A program made the position numbers and the translations under genes. The notes under the pieces were generated by a model, which did not search any database, was not told the DNA's origin, and saw nothing but the letters and a program-made list of their open reading frames with translations. A DNA stretch of 64,000 bases from an uncultured Oscillospiraceae bacterium. Lineage in GTDB: Bacteria; Bacillota; Clostridia; Oscillospirales; Oscillospiraceae. The stretch is from NCBI GenBank assembly GCA_950075865.1, contig CATMVA010000003.1:1-64000 (forward strand). The letters are read 5' to 3'. Positions 47,988-56,289 of this stretch are shown here, one piece after another (positions within the stretch are counted from its first letter, which is position 1; each line of letters opens with the position of its first letter).

Positions 47988-49097
47988 TTATACGTTAAAC
48001 CGGAACAGGACGATGTCCCCGTCCTTCATCACATAATCTTTTCCTTCGGAGCGGACCAAGCCCTTCTCCTTGGCGGCGGCCATGGAACCATTGGCTTTCA
48101 GGTCGTCAAAGGAGACCACCTCGGCCCGGATGAAGCCCCGCTCAAAGTCGGTGTGGATCTTGCCGGCGGCCTGGGGGGCCTTGGTGCCCTTGGTGATGGT
48201 CCAGGCCCGGCACTCGTCCTCGCCCGAGGTGAGGAAGGAGATGAGGCCCAGGAGGGTGTAGCTGGCCCGGATCAGCCGGTCCAGGCCGGATTCGGAGACA
48301 CCCAGGTCGTCCAGAAACATGGTTTTCTCGTCCTCGGGCAGCTCGGCGATCTCGGCCTCCAGCTTGGCGCAGACCGGGATGACCTGGGAGCCCTCCTTTG
48401 CGGCCAGCTCGGAGACCTGCTGGTAATAGCGGACGCTCTCGGGGGCGGCGAAGCCGTCCTCGTCCAGGTTGGCGGCGTAGATGATGGGTTTCAGAGAAAG
48501 AAGCTCGGCGGTGGCGATGAGGGCGGCGTCATCCTCGTCGCACTGGTAGCTCCGGGCCGAGTTGCCGTCGTTGAGCCAGTCCCGAAGGCCGGAAAAGACC
48601 TCCACCTCGTGGAGGAATTTCTTGTCCCCCTTGGCGGCCGACTCGGCCTTCTTGATGCGCCGGTCCACCATCTCCACGTCGGCCATGATGAGCTCCAGGT
48701 CGATGGTGGAGATGTCGCCCACCGGGTCCACGGGCACATTGACGCTGGCGTTCTCCACCACGTGCATGATGTTCTCGTCATCGAAGCAGCGCACCACATG
48801 GACGATGGCCGAGCACTCCCGGATGTTGGCCAGGAACTTGTTGCCCAGGCCGGCCCCCTGGCTGGCCCCCTTCACCAGGCCCGCGATGTCCACGAACTCG
48901 ATGACGGCGGGGGTAGTCTTTTTTGGCTGGTAGAGCTGGCTGAGCCAGTCCAGCCGCTCGTCGGGCACGGCCACCACGCCCACGTTGGGGTCGATGGTGC
49001 AGAAGGGGTAGTTGGCGCTCTCAGCCCCAGCGTTGGTGATGGCGTTGAACAGAGTCGATTTTCCCACGTTGGGCAGACCCACGATGCCTAATTTCAT
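47988..49097 (-). CDS. ychF: Ribosome-associated ATPase YchF/OLA1
   Basis: A 369-residue Obg-family P-loop protein that prefers ATP. G1 is GLPNVGKST at residues 7-15, G3 DIAGLVKGAS, and a NLDE-like variant at G4 (YAANLDED) replaces NKxD, the basis of its ATP preference. The C-terminal TGS domain has AGKIHTDFERGFIRAEVV. The ATG at 49097 matches the family start MKLGIVGLPNVGKSTLFNAI; AGGAGG lies upstream. Probably first gene of ychF-NUDIX-DUF1294. Confidence 0.95.
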   Translation of the reverse strand: MKLGIVGLPNVGKSTLFNAITNAGAESANYPFCTIDPNVGVVAVPDERLDWLSQLYQPKKTTPAVIEFVDIAGLVKGASQGAGLGNKFLANIRECSAIVHVVRCFDDENIMHVVENASVNVPVDPVGDISTIDLELIMADVEMVDRRIKKAESAAKGDKKFLHEVEVFSGLRDWLNDGNSARSYQCDEDDAALIATAELLSLKPIIYAANLDEDGFAAPESVRYYQQVSELAAKEGSQVIPVCAKLEAEIAELPEDEKTMFLDDLGVSESGLDRLIRASYTLLGLISFLTSGEDECRAWTITKGTKAPQAAGKIHTDFERGFIRAEVVSFDDLKANGSMAAAKEKGLVRSEGKDYVMKDGDIVLFRFNV

Positions 49098-49233
49098 ATC
49101 TCTGTATACCTCCTGATGTTTCAAAGGTTTGCGGCGTTTGGAAAGTGGATTTTACACCATTTCTACACCATTTTGGCGCGGCTTTTTCTGATTGATATTA
49201 TACATGGCCGGCGGAAAAATGCAAGGGACGGGG

Positions 49234-49662
49234 TTATGGGCGGAGGAACTCCCAGAGCTTTTTGAGGATCGCGAGGATCGCTGCCAGAAGGAGCCCGCCT
49301 ACGCTGCCGGCGGCCACAGTGCCGAAAAGGGAGACCAGGGCGGAGGAGATGAGCATGGCCAGGAGGCCGGGGCCGGCGCCGATGGGAGCCATGCTCAGCG
49401 AGACGGTGTAGACTACCTCGCTGATAATGAAGCTCATCAGGGACAGGATGAAGGGGAGCAGGTTCAGGATGGGGCGCTCCACCTTGATCCAGAGGAGGGT
49501 TTGGAGGAACAGGGTGTAGCCCAGGATGAAGCCCGCGGCGTTCTCCCGGCCTCCGGTGGCGTAAGCCGTCCCCAGCATGACAGTGCCGGGGACCAGGGTG
49601 AAAAGAAGGGCGATCAGCACGGCGGAAAGGGCCGGGCGGCGGTCGGTAAATTCCTGGATCAT
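49234..49662 (-). CDS. Unrecognised four-span membrane protein
   Basis: A 142-residue hydrophobic protein with about four membrane segments starting MIQEFTDRRPALSAVLIALL. Glycine-rich last span. No family recognised. GGGAGGG fixes the ATG at 49662. Stand-alone between spoIIID (divergent) and ychF. Confidence 0.75.
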   Translation of the reverse strand: MIQEFTDRRPALSAVLIALLFTLVPGTVMLGTAYATGGRENAAGFILGYTLFLQTLLWIKVERPILNLLPFILSLMSFIISEVVYTVSLSMAPIGAGPGLLAMLISSALVSLFGTVAAGSVGGLLLAAILAILKKLWEFLRP

Positions 49663-49781
49663 CTGTTTCCCTCCCGTGATCCTCCGGGTAGGCCGGCCCG
49701 GAGGCTTCTGCATCGATATTATATCTGACTTGAGGAAAAAAGGCAAGGCCCGGCGGTGGGAGACAAAGAGAAGCCCACCCT

Positions 49782-49810
49782 TCATATTTTAGTGATCCCA
49801 TTCATATACC
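49782..49810 (+). promoter_or_regulatory. Sigma-E-type promoter of spoIIID
   Basis: TCATATT (49782-49788), 14-base spacer, CATATACC (49803-49810), close to the mother-cell sigma-E pattern (-35 ATATT type, -10 CATACAAT type). Confidence 0.6.
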
Positions 49811-49842
49811 TTTCTCAGAACGCCAAGGGGAGAGTGTTGCGT

Positions 49843-50094
49843 GTGAAAGGGAACATGGAAGATCGGGCCGTGCAGCTGGCCCAGTACATCATAGAGAACC
49901 GGGCCACCGTTCGCGCCGCGGCCGAGCAGTTTGGCGTCAGCAAGTCCACCGTACACAAGGACATCCAGGAGCGTCTGCCCGCCTTCAACCAGAGCCTTTA
50001 CCGCCAGGCCAAGGCCATCCTGGACGAGAACAAGGCCCAGCGGCACATTCGCGGCGGCATCGCCACCCGGAAGAAATACAAAGGCGAGGTCTGA
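49843..50094 (+). CDS. spoIIID: Sporulation transcriptional regulator SpoIIID
   Basis: An 83-residue mother-cell transcription factor. EDRAVQLAQYIIENRATVRA then AAEQFGVSKSTVHKDIQERL is the helix-turn-helix core, and RHIRGGIATRKKYKGE the basic C-terminus that also contacts DNA. GTG 49843 is ten bases after AAGGGGAG and fits the family N-terminus. The upstream sigma-E-like promoter agrees with its known place in the sporulation cascade, and its presence marks the organism as spore-forming or recently so. Confidence 0.94.
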   Translation: MKGNMEDRAVQLAQYIIENRATVRAAAEQFGVSKSTVHKDIQERLPAFNQSLYRQAKAILDENKAQRHIRGGIATRKKYKGEV

Positions 50095-50116
50095 CCCGCC
50101 GGAACAGGAACGCGCC

Positions 50117-50153
50117 CCCTCCTTCCCCCACCGCGGGGAAGGAGGGCTTTTTT
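50117..50153 (+). terminator. spoIIID terminator
   Basis: 12-bp stem CCCTCCTTCCCC / GGGGAAGGAGGG followed by C and six T. Confidence 0.9.
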
Positions 50154-50206
50154 GTCCGGAGACCCCGGCGGGGCGCAAAAAGTGCCACCCAACCATAAAT
50201 TCCTGA

Positions 50207-50235
50207 TTGCGTCCCGCCTTCTTTTGTCGTATAAT
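50207..50235 (+). promoter_or_regulatory. Amidase gene promoter
   Basis: TTGCGT (50207-50212), 17-base spacer, TATAAT (50230-50235). Confidence 0.65.
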
Positions 50236-50263
50236 GGGGAAAAACGACAAAGGAGGGAGCGGC

Positions 50264-50992
50264 GTGAGGTACAGAGGATCTGCCCACAAGTACGGGGGCA
50301 GCCTTCGTTGGAACCGTGTTTTACTGGCAGGCGGTTTGTCCCTTGCCCTGCTTGCCCTGATGATGGTTCTCCTGGCCCGGGGCCAGGCCGGCCCGGCGAC
50401 CGGGGATACTCCCACCCCCCAGCTCACGTTCACTGCGGAGCCTACCCCTATGCCCCAGCCCACCGAGCCCCCCCGAGTGTATGTCCCTGACGAATTGCCC
50501 GACTGGATCGAAGAGGACCTGCTGCCTATCAACGAGTGGTCCCGACCCGGCACTCCCATGGAGGCTATGACCGGCATCGTGGTCCACTATGTGGGAAACC
50601 CGGGCACCACCGCCAAGCAGAACCGGAACTATTTCGCCTGGCTGGCAGAGGACCACACCACCTCAGCCTCCAGTAATTTTATCATCGGCCTGGAAGGGGA
50701 GATCATCCTCTGCGTCCCAATCGGCGAGGTGGCCTACTGCTCCAAGGACCGGAACATCGACACCCTGTCCATCGAGGTCTGCCACCCCGACGAATCAGGC
50801 AAGTTCAACCAGGCCAGCTACGACTCCCTCATCAAGCTGGTAAACTGGCTCCGGAACATCTACGACCTGGACACCGACGCGGTGATCCGCCATTACGATG
50901 TAACCGGCAAGGAGTGCCCCCGGTACTTTGTCAAACACCCCGAAGCCTGGGACACCTTCCTGGAGGATCTGAAGAAGGCCGAGACGGAGTAA
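50264..50992 (+). CDS. Membrane-anchored N-acetylmuramoyl-L-alanine amidase
   Basis: A 242-residue protein with an N-terminal anchor (about 18-38), a Thr/Pro-rich linker (TPTPQLTFTAEPTPMPQPTE) and an amidase_2/PGRP domain. Zinc-ligand stretches are GIVVHYVGNP (first His), then IRHYDVTGKECPRYF. It should cleave the bond between muramic acid and the stem peptide at the cell surface. GTG start after AAAGGAGGG. Monocistronic with promoter and terminator. Confidence 0.9.
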   Translation: MRYRGSAHKYGGSLRWNRVLLAGGLSLALLALMMVLLARGQAGPATGDTPTPQLTFTAEPTPMPQPTEPPRVYVPDELPDWIEEDLLPINEWSRPGTPMEAMTGIVVHYVGNPGTTAKQNRNYFAWLAEDHTTSASSNFIIGLEGEIILCVPIGEVAYCSKDRNIDTLSIEVCHPDESGKFNQASYDSLIKLVNWLRNIYDLDTDAVIRHYDVTGKECPRYFVKHPEAWDTFLEDLKKAETE

Positions 50993-51024
50993 CGCCCCCT
51001 GCCCCAGCCCGAAAAAGCGTAAAA

Positions 51025-51058
51025 AAGCCCGGCAGGTCCTTCTGAACCTGCCGGGCTT
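51025..51058 (+). terminator. Amidase gene terminator
   Basis: 13-bp perfect stem AAGCCCGGCAGGT / ACCTGCCGGGCTT; on the minus side the A run gives TTTTTT, so it also ends the convergent SOS gene. Confidence 0.85.
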
Positions 51059-51075
51059 CGGTTTTCCTGCCTAAC

Positions 51076-51432
51076 TTACAGCACGCTGAGGAAGGCGGCC
51101 GCGGCCGACAGTCCGGCCAGGATCACGGCGGCTGAGGCCCCCAGCTCCAACCAGGAGGCCCCCCTCTCCCGGCGAACAGCGGAGGGAGGCGTGGGCATCC
51201 CTTCCTCCTCTTCCTCCACGGAAGCCGGAGCATCGTCCACCGCCTGGTGGAGTTCCCTCCAGGCCTTCTTGGTCTCCAGCCGCTTTCTGCACAGCTCCAG
51301 ATCCAGGATCTCCCCCTTGCCCTTCCCTTCCCGGGGATCCTGTGAACCGGTAGCGGGAAGAAAGCGCACCAGGTCAGGGCCACCGCAGACCTTGACCCGG
51401 CGGGTATTTAAGGTATAATAAATGGTATCCAT
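51076..51432 (-). CDS. SOS-promoter-driven single-span membrane protein
   Basis: A 118-residue protein that I do not recognise: an N-terminal soluble part (MDTIYYTLNTRRVKVCGGPD), a charged linker rich in Glu and a C-terminal membrane helix (WLELGASAAVILAGLSAAAA). AAAGGAGG fixes the ATG. The promoter has TTGACA, a 17-base spacer containing a LexA-like box, TATATT and a second box just downstream. Small single-span proteins under LexA control often block division (YneA, SidA, DivS). This one has no LysM domain and places the helix at the C-terminus, so the analogy is functional only. Confidence 0.75.
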   Translation of the reverse strand: MDTIYYTLNTRRVKVCGGPDLVRFLPATGSQDPREGKGKGEILDLELCRKRLETKKAWRELHQAVDDAPASVEEEEEGMPTPPSAVRRERGASWLELGASAAVILAGLSAAAAFLSVL

Positions 51433-51527
51433 GGCGTTTCCTCCTTTGTTCTGTTATCCACAGGATACCAGAACCGCTGTCCCAAAAACCGGACTTTTAC
51501 TGTCCCGGAGGGGACATTCGAAAAAGT

Positions 51528-51576
51528 CGAACGTCTGTTCTGATAAGAATATACAACAGATGTTCGATTCTGTCAA
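51528..51576 (-). promoter_or_regulatory. Consensus promoter with two LexA-like (SOS) boxes
   Basis: Minus strand TTGACA (51576-51571), 17-base spacer, TATATT (51553-51548). The spacer carries CGAACATCTGTTG (51566-51554) and a second site, CGAACGTCTGTTC on the plus strand (51528-51540), follows the -10. Same layout as the promoter at 15562-15606. Confidence 0.8.
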
Positions 51577-51677
51577 GGGGAAAGTCAAAAATTTTTTCAC
51601 CGTCTGTGGAAACTTTTCTTGCCCCACCGTCGTCTAACTGGTAAGAAGCCCCTTCGGGGGAAAAAGGAGGAAGTATC

Positions 51678-53900
51678 GTGAAGATCCGCAAATTGCTTTC
51701 CGCCGTCCTGACCCTCACTCTGGGCATGGGCCTGGCCGTTCCCGCCCTGGCCGCCGGCACCGCCGAAGAGCGTCTGGTCAAGGTGACCCAGGCGGTCAAG
51801 AGCACCCTTGGGGTGGAGGACGAATACGAAGAATTCTACGGCGAACCCAACGAGACTCTTCTGGGGTCCCGCTGGAGCCTAAGCTGGACCGCCCCGGACA
51901 AAAGCTTGAGCGTTACGGCCACCGAGGAGGGCAAGGTCCTGTCCATGAGCCTTTGGCAGAATTCCCCCGCCGCGGTCCGCCGGAATGGGCTCCACTTCCC
52001 CGCCATGACCCTGTCCCAGGCCAAGATTCTGGCCGATTCCTTCCTGGACCGGGTGCTGACCGAGGGGGAGGAGGCCGTCTACTCCGATGGCTGGGATTCC
52101 TCCGCCGGGCTGAATGTGAGCCAGTACAGCTTCGGGGGCACCATCTACCTCAACGGCATCCCCTCCCCCCTCTCCTTCCGGGTGCGGGTGAGCGTAGACC
52201 AAGGGGCTGTCACCTACTTCCATCGGGACGACCCCTCTGGCTATGTGGGTCAGGTCCCTGCCCCCACCACCGTCACCACGGCCGAGGCCGCCCGGGCCCT
52301 GCTCAGCGAGAACCTGAACTTTGAACTGATCTACGTTCGGGACAAGGCCGACGAGAAGGCCGTCCTGCGGTACGTCCCCCGCGCCTCCGACGACTACTAT
52401 GTGGACGCCGCCACCGGGGAGCTCATCAACCTGACCGAGCTGCGCCGGCTCCTCTCCCAGGGGGAGACCGGGGCCGACCTGACCGTAAAGAACGATATGA
52501 TGGCCACCCCCGAAATGACCGACTCCAACCTGTCCCAGCTCTCCCCCACCGAGCTGGAGGGCATCGCCAAGCTGGAGGGGGTCCTGGACCGGGACGGTCT
52601 GGACAAGGCGGCCCGGGTCTGGACCGAGCTGGGCCTTGCCGGTTTTGAGCTCTCCACCGTGTCCTACCGGGTGGAGCGGGAGGAGAGCGGGATCTCCCCC
52701 ATGCCCATCGTCGTCAACGACGCCGCCAGAACGGCCGAAGAGGCCAAAAACCCCGCCGATACCAGGGTCACGGCCTACCTGACCTACGCCAAAAAGACGG
52801 GGACCGGTGTCTCCCGCCGGAGCCTCACCCTGGACGCCAAGACCGGGGAGCTCCAGGGCCTGTCGGGTTACAACTCCTACGCGGACGAGCCGGTCAAGCT
52901 GACCCAAGCCCAGGCTCAGGCCAGAGCCGAGGCCTTCCTGGCCAAGCTCTGGCCCGACCAGCTGGCCAAGTGTGAGGTCTACACCTCCTACGATGCCGGC
53001 CGCCTGTCCGACGCTTACAGCTTCACCTTCGCCCAGAAGGTCAACGGCTACTTCTTTCCCGAGAACGCCCTCACCGTCCGGGTCAGCGCCGATGACGGCG
53101 CCATCATGGCGGCAAGCAAGGGCTTTGACGACGACGTGGAATTCGACGAAGCCGAGGGGCTCATTTCCCTGGATGAGGCCAAAGCTTCCTGGGCAAGCAC
53201 TTACGCCGTGGAGCTTGCCTATCTGGCCATCCCGGTGAAGCTGGACCTGCTGGGCGCCGACGTCCAGCCCTTGGTAAAGGCGGGGTACAGCTACTATAAT
53301 ACCCTGAAGCCCGGCTACGCCCTGGGTGAACAGTCCGGCTGGGGCCGGGGCGTGGATGCCAAGACCGGGGAGCCGGTGATGGAGACGCGGAGCGAGACCC
53401 AGACCATGACCTACGACGATCTCTCCGGCCACTGGGCCGAGAGCGCCCTCCGGGAGCTGGCCCTCTACAACGTGGGCTGGTGGGACGGCAAGGCCGACCC
53501 CGAGGGCAAGCTGACCCAGGCGGAATACCTGAAGCTCCTCTCCAGCGCTGACGGCTACCGCTTCAGCGCCGATCAGGACGCCGACAGTCTCTACGCCTAT
53601 GCCTACCGGCAGGGCATCCTCACCGAGGGAGAGCGGGACGAGGGCAAGATCCTGACCAGGGCCGACATGGTGAGGATGCTGCTGGATTCCTTGAGCTACC
53701 AGGCCGTGGCCAATCTGCCCGGCATCTTCCGCTGTGACTACGCCGACGCCGACACTATCCCCGCCGGGCACATGGGATATGCCGCTCTGGCCCAGGCCCT
53801 GGGCCTTGTGGTGGGAAACGAGAAGGGCAACTACTTGGCCTCGGCCCCCGCCCTGCGCTGCGAGGCGGCGGTCCTCCTGTGGCGGTATCTCTCGCGGTAA
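51678..53900 (+). CDS. Secreted YcdB/PepSY-like protein with SLH domains
   Basis: A 740-residue exported surface protein. A signal peptide ends near VPALAAG (residue 27). The long middle consists of two or more PepSY/YcdB-YcdC-type repeats (LTQAQAQARAEAFLAKLWPD; ISLDEAKASWASTYAVELAY). The C-terminus (from about 575) has SLH repeats starting DLSGHWAESALRELALYNVG. It probably sits on the secondary cell-wall polymer and inhibits or chaperones a partner, as PepSY domains do (inference). GTG start with AAGGAGG. Confidence 0.85.
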   Translation: MKIRKLLSAVLTLTLGMGLAVPALAAGTAEERLVKVTQAVKSTLGVEDEYEEFYGEPNETLLGSRWSLSWTAPDKSLSVTATEEGKVLSMSLWQNSPAAVRRNGLHFPAMTLSQAKILADSFLDRVLTEGEEAVYSDGWDSSAGLNVSQYSFGGTIYLNGIPSPLSFRVRVSVDQGAVTYFHRDDPSGYVGQVPAPTTVTTAEAARALLSENLNFELIYVRDKADEKAVLRYVPRASDDYYVDAATGELINLTELRRLLSQGETGADLTVKNDMMATPEMTDSNLSQLSPTELEGIAKLEGVLDRDGLDKAARVWTELGLAGFELSTVSYRVEREESGISPMPIVVNDAARTAEEAKNPADTRVTAYLTYAKKTGTGVSRRSLTLDAKTGELQGLSGYNSYADEPVKLTQAQAQARAEAFLAKLWPDQLAKCEVYTSYDAGRLSDAYSFTFAQKVNGYFFPENALTVRVSADDGAIMAASKGFDDDVEFDEAEGLISLDEAKASWASTYAVELAYLAIPVKLDLLGADVQPLVKAGYSYYNTLKPGYALGEQSGWGRGVDAKTGEPVMETRSETQTMTYDDLSGHWAESALRELALYNVGWWDGKADPEGKLTQAEYLKLLSSADGYRFSADQDADSLYAYAYRQGILTEGERDEGKILTRADMVRMLLDSLSYQAVANLPGIFRCDYADADTIPAGHMGYAALAQALGLVVGNEKGNYLASAPALRCEAAVLLWRYLSR

Positions 53901-53914
53901 GCTGGCAAGGATAG

Positions 53915-53953
53915 AAAAAAGGTCCCGGACGTTTTACGTCCGGGACCTTTTTT
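53915..53953. terminator. Bidirectional terminator
   Basis: 17-bp perfect stem (arm AAAAAAGGTCCCGGACG, loop TTTTA) with T6 on the right and A6 on the left, between the SLH gene and the convergent deacetylase. Confidence 0.92.
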
Positions 53954-53964
53954 GCTTTGGAAAG

Positions 53965-54729
53965 TCACACGTCGTCGTAGGTGATGAGCTCCACGCCCTG
54001 GTCGTCCAGCCAAGCTTTCACGGCCGGGTCGCAGAACATGGACACCTCCTTGGTGCGGTTGACTGTCAGGGAGCTGTGGGTGAGCAGGTAATCGTCCAGA
54101 TAGCCCGGGTGGCCCACAAAGACGGCGGGGATGCCGGGGGTTGCCTCCGCCACGCCCTTTTTCAGGGTCTCAAAGGGGTCGTAGTCGGGCATCATGGACT
54201 CCATGGGGCAGGTGGTGATGGGCTTGCCGTTGAACTGCCCTGCTCCGTCAAAGCTCATAGCGTTGTGCTTCAGGCCGTACTTTTGAGCCACGATCTCCAA
54301 TCCCTTGAAGAGGTTCTTGCTCATGACGGCGTGGCCCTCGAAGTAGCCGGGCTCATGGCCCACAAGCTCCAGGAAACGGTGGTACTGGGCCTCGATCTCG
54401 ATAACAAACTGTTCCAGGGGGGCGATCTCCTCCCCTTTCTCCCAGGAGGAGCGGTAGAGCTTGCTGCTTTTCAGGTTGCCCTGCTCGTCCAGCAGGCCGG
54501 GGATCAATTTAGGGTCGGCGCAGGGCTTGCCCAGGCACAGGTTGGTGTGCTGGCCGATGCAGGTGCCGGTGCCCTCCAGCAGCTTGAGGCCGTGGGCGGC
54601 GGCGGGCATATTGGGCATGAGGCCCGCCGAGCGGACGATGCCCTCTTTGACGGATTTTTCAATGCCGTAGTTGACGGCCTCGGAGTAGCCGATATCGTCG
54701 GCCCGGACGATGAGTTGGATGTGGGACAT
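53965..54729 (-). CDS. ChbG/YdjC-type carbohydrate deacetylase
   Basis: A 254-residue cytosolic hydrolase of the ChbG/YdjC family. The metal-binding RADDIGYS is at residues 9-16, GQHTNLCLG and GHEPGYFEGHAV supply further ligands. E. coli ChbG removes an acetyl group from chitobiose-6-phosphate. As last gene behind licT and a PTS EIIBC it suggests that the imported sugar is acetylated, such as chitobiose or a related N-acetyl disaccharide. Confidence 0.85.
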   Translation of the reverse strand: MSHIQLIVRADDIGYSEAVNYGIEKSVKEGIVRSAGLMPNMPAAAHGLKLLEGTGTCIGQHTNLCLGKPCADPKLIPGLLDEQGNLKSSKLYRSSWEKGEEIAPLEQFVIEIEAQYHRFLELVGHEPGYFEGHAVMSKNLFKGLEIVAQKYGLKHNAMSFDGAGQFNGKPITTCPMESMMPDYDPFETLKKGVAEATPGIPAVFVGHPGYLDDYLLTHSSLTVNRTKEVSMFCDPAVKAWLDDQGVELITYDDV

Positions 54730-54816
54730 AAGATGACCTCCTTGATGTGATAATGTTCCGCCCCTGGCAGGGCCAGGGGCGGAAGCAGAGAGTAAAAGGT
54801 GAGAAAACGCGGATGT

Positions 54817-56211
54817 TTACGCTTTCAGATCTTCCTTGGAGAAGCCGATGAAGTAGGTAGCCGCAGCGGCCGCCACCAGAGCCAAAACGCTGCCGACGAT
54901 ACCGTTGACCAGATTGGCGGTGGTAGAGCCGGTAAACGTGATCAGATTCAGGAAGTTGGAAGCGCCAAAAGTATAGGTGCAGGCCTTGGTGAAGCCCAGA
55001 TATGCGCCGCCCACGGCGCCGCCGATGATCAGTGTCAGGAAGCAGCGGCGGTACTTCATGCACAGACCATAAAGGGTGGGCTCGGTGATGCCGCCCACAA
55101 TGCCCGAGACAAAGAAGCCGCCGGCGGTGGACTTCTCCTGCTTGTTTTTCAGCCGGAGGAAGGCTCCCAGAGCCACACCCCAACAGGCCCATGTGGCGGC
55201 ATTGGGAGCAACGCTTGCGCCTGTCATATAGCCTTTCTCGAAGAAGTCCACCATCATGGTCATGATGACCGGGCCGTGCATACCGGTCATGACCAGGAAC
55301 TCCCAGATGGCACCGATAAAGGCCGAACCGATAAAGCCGAAGTTACCGAAAGCGGCGATGCCGGCGCCCAGCGCGTTGGCAATGATATTACCCAGCGGCG
55401 CCAACGCGATCAGAGAAACAGGGACGGCGGCCACAAGGGTGAGGAAGGGGGTAAAGATGGTAGTCAGCGTATCGGGCATGACTTTGGCAAGAAAACGGTA
55501 GACCAGGCCCATAAAAGCCACAGACAAAAGGGCGGGCACCATGGACTGGCTGTAGTTCACCAGGGTCACGGGGATTCCGAAAATGTCAAAGGGCGTGCCG
55601 GCTGTCACAATATCCATAAAAGCGGGGGCCAGCAAGATGCCGCCCATAAAGGCGCCCAGTGTGGGGGGAATATTCACCTTCTTGGCGGCGTTGAAGCCCA
55701 CCATGATGGGCAGGAAGTAGAAGAAGCCGTCATACACGAAATTGAGCAGAATGTAAAGATTGTCCGTCTCCCCAATCACATTGAACATATAAGGACCCAG
55801 CAATGCCAACAGGGCCTTGCAGAGACCGGCGCCCATCATGGCGGGGATCATGGGAGCCATGGTGCCCGAGGTATAGTCCATGATCGCTTTTCCGATCCCC
55901 TTAAGGCTCAGCTTCTCCTTGGGGCCGTCCAGATTCTCTTTAATTGTCTCCTGCATGGCAAGGCCGGTCATATTACAGAACTCGGCGTAGACCTTGGGCA
56001 CGTTCTGGCCAATGATGACCTGATACTGACCACCGGCCTGGACCACACCGATCACCCCGTTGATGTTCTTGACGGTCTCCTCATTGGGAAGGCCCATGTC
56101 CTTCAGGGTCAGGCGGAGCCGGGTCATGCAGTGGGTGGCCGAAGTCACGTTGTCCTTGCCGCCCACGGCCTCCAGGACCTCCTGGGCAATTTTCTTGTTG
56201 TCAACTGCCAT
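54817..56211 (-). CDS. PTS beta-glucoside-family transporter subunit IIBC
   Basis: A 464-residue sugar permease. The EIIB domain (residues 1-85) carries the phosphorylated cysteine in ATHCMTRLRL (Cys28). The EIIC domain (about 105-460, ten spans) has the family stretch GGITEPTLYG near 365. No EIIA domain is attached, so phosphate must come from an EIIA encoded elsewhere. The gene lies between licT and the deacetylase. Confidence 0.92.
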   Translation of the reverse strand: MAVDNKKIAQEVLEAVGGKDNVTSATHCMTRLRLTLKDMGLPNEETVKNINGVIGVVQAGGQYQVIIGQNVPKVYAEFCNMTGLAMQETIKENLDGPKEKLSLKGIGKAIMDYTSGTMAPMIPAMMGAGLCKALLALLGPYMFNVIGETDNLYILLNFVYDGFFYFLPIMVGFNAAKKVNIPPTLGAFMGGILLAPAFMDIVTAGTPFDIFGIPVTLVNYSQSMVPALLSVAFMGLVYRFLAKVMPDTLTTIFTPFLTLVAAVPVSLIALAPLGNIIANALGAGIAAFGNFGFIGSAFIGAIWEFLVMTGMHGPVIMTMMVDFFEKGYMTGASVAPNAATWACWGVALGAFLRLKNKQEKSTAGGFFVSGIVGGITEPTLYGLCMKYRRCFLTLIIGGAVGGAYLGFTKACTYTFGASNFLNLITFTGSTTANLVNGIVGSVLALVAAAAATYFIGFSKEDLKA

Positions 56212-56289
56212 GATAAAATACCTCTCTTCTTTGATTTGGTTTTTATACTACTGCAAACCGGGGCGCCTCCGGCATACAATACAAAGAAT

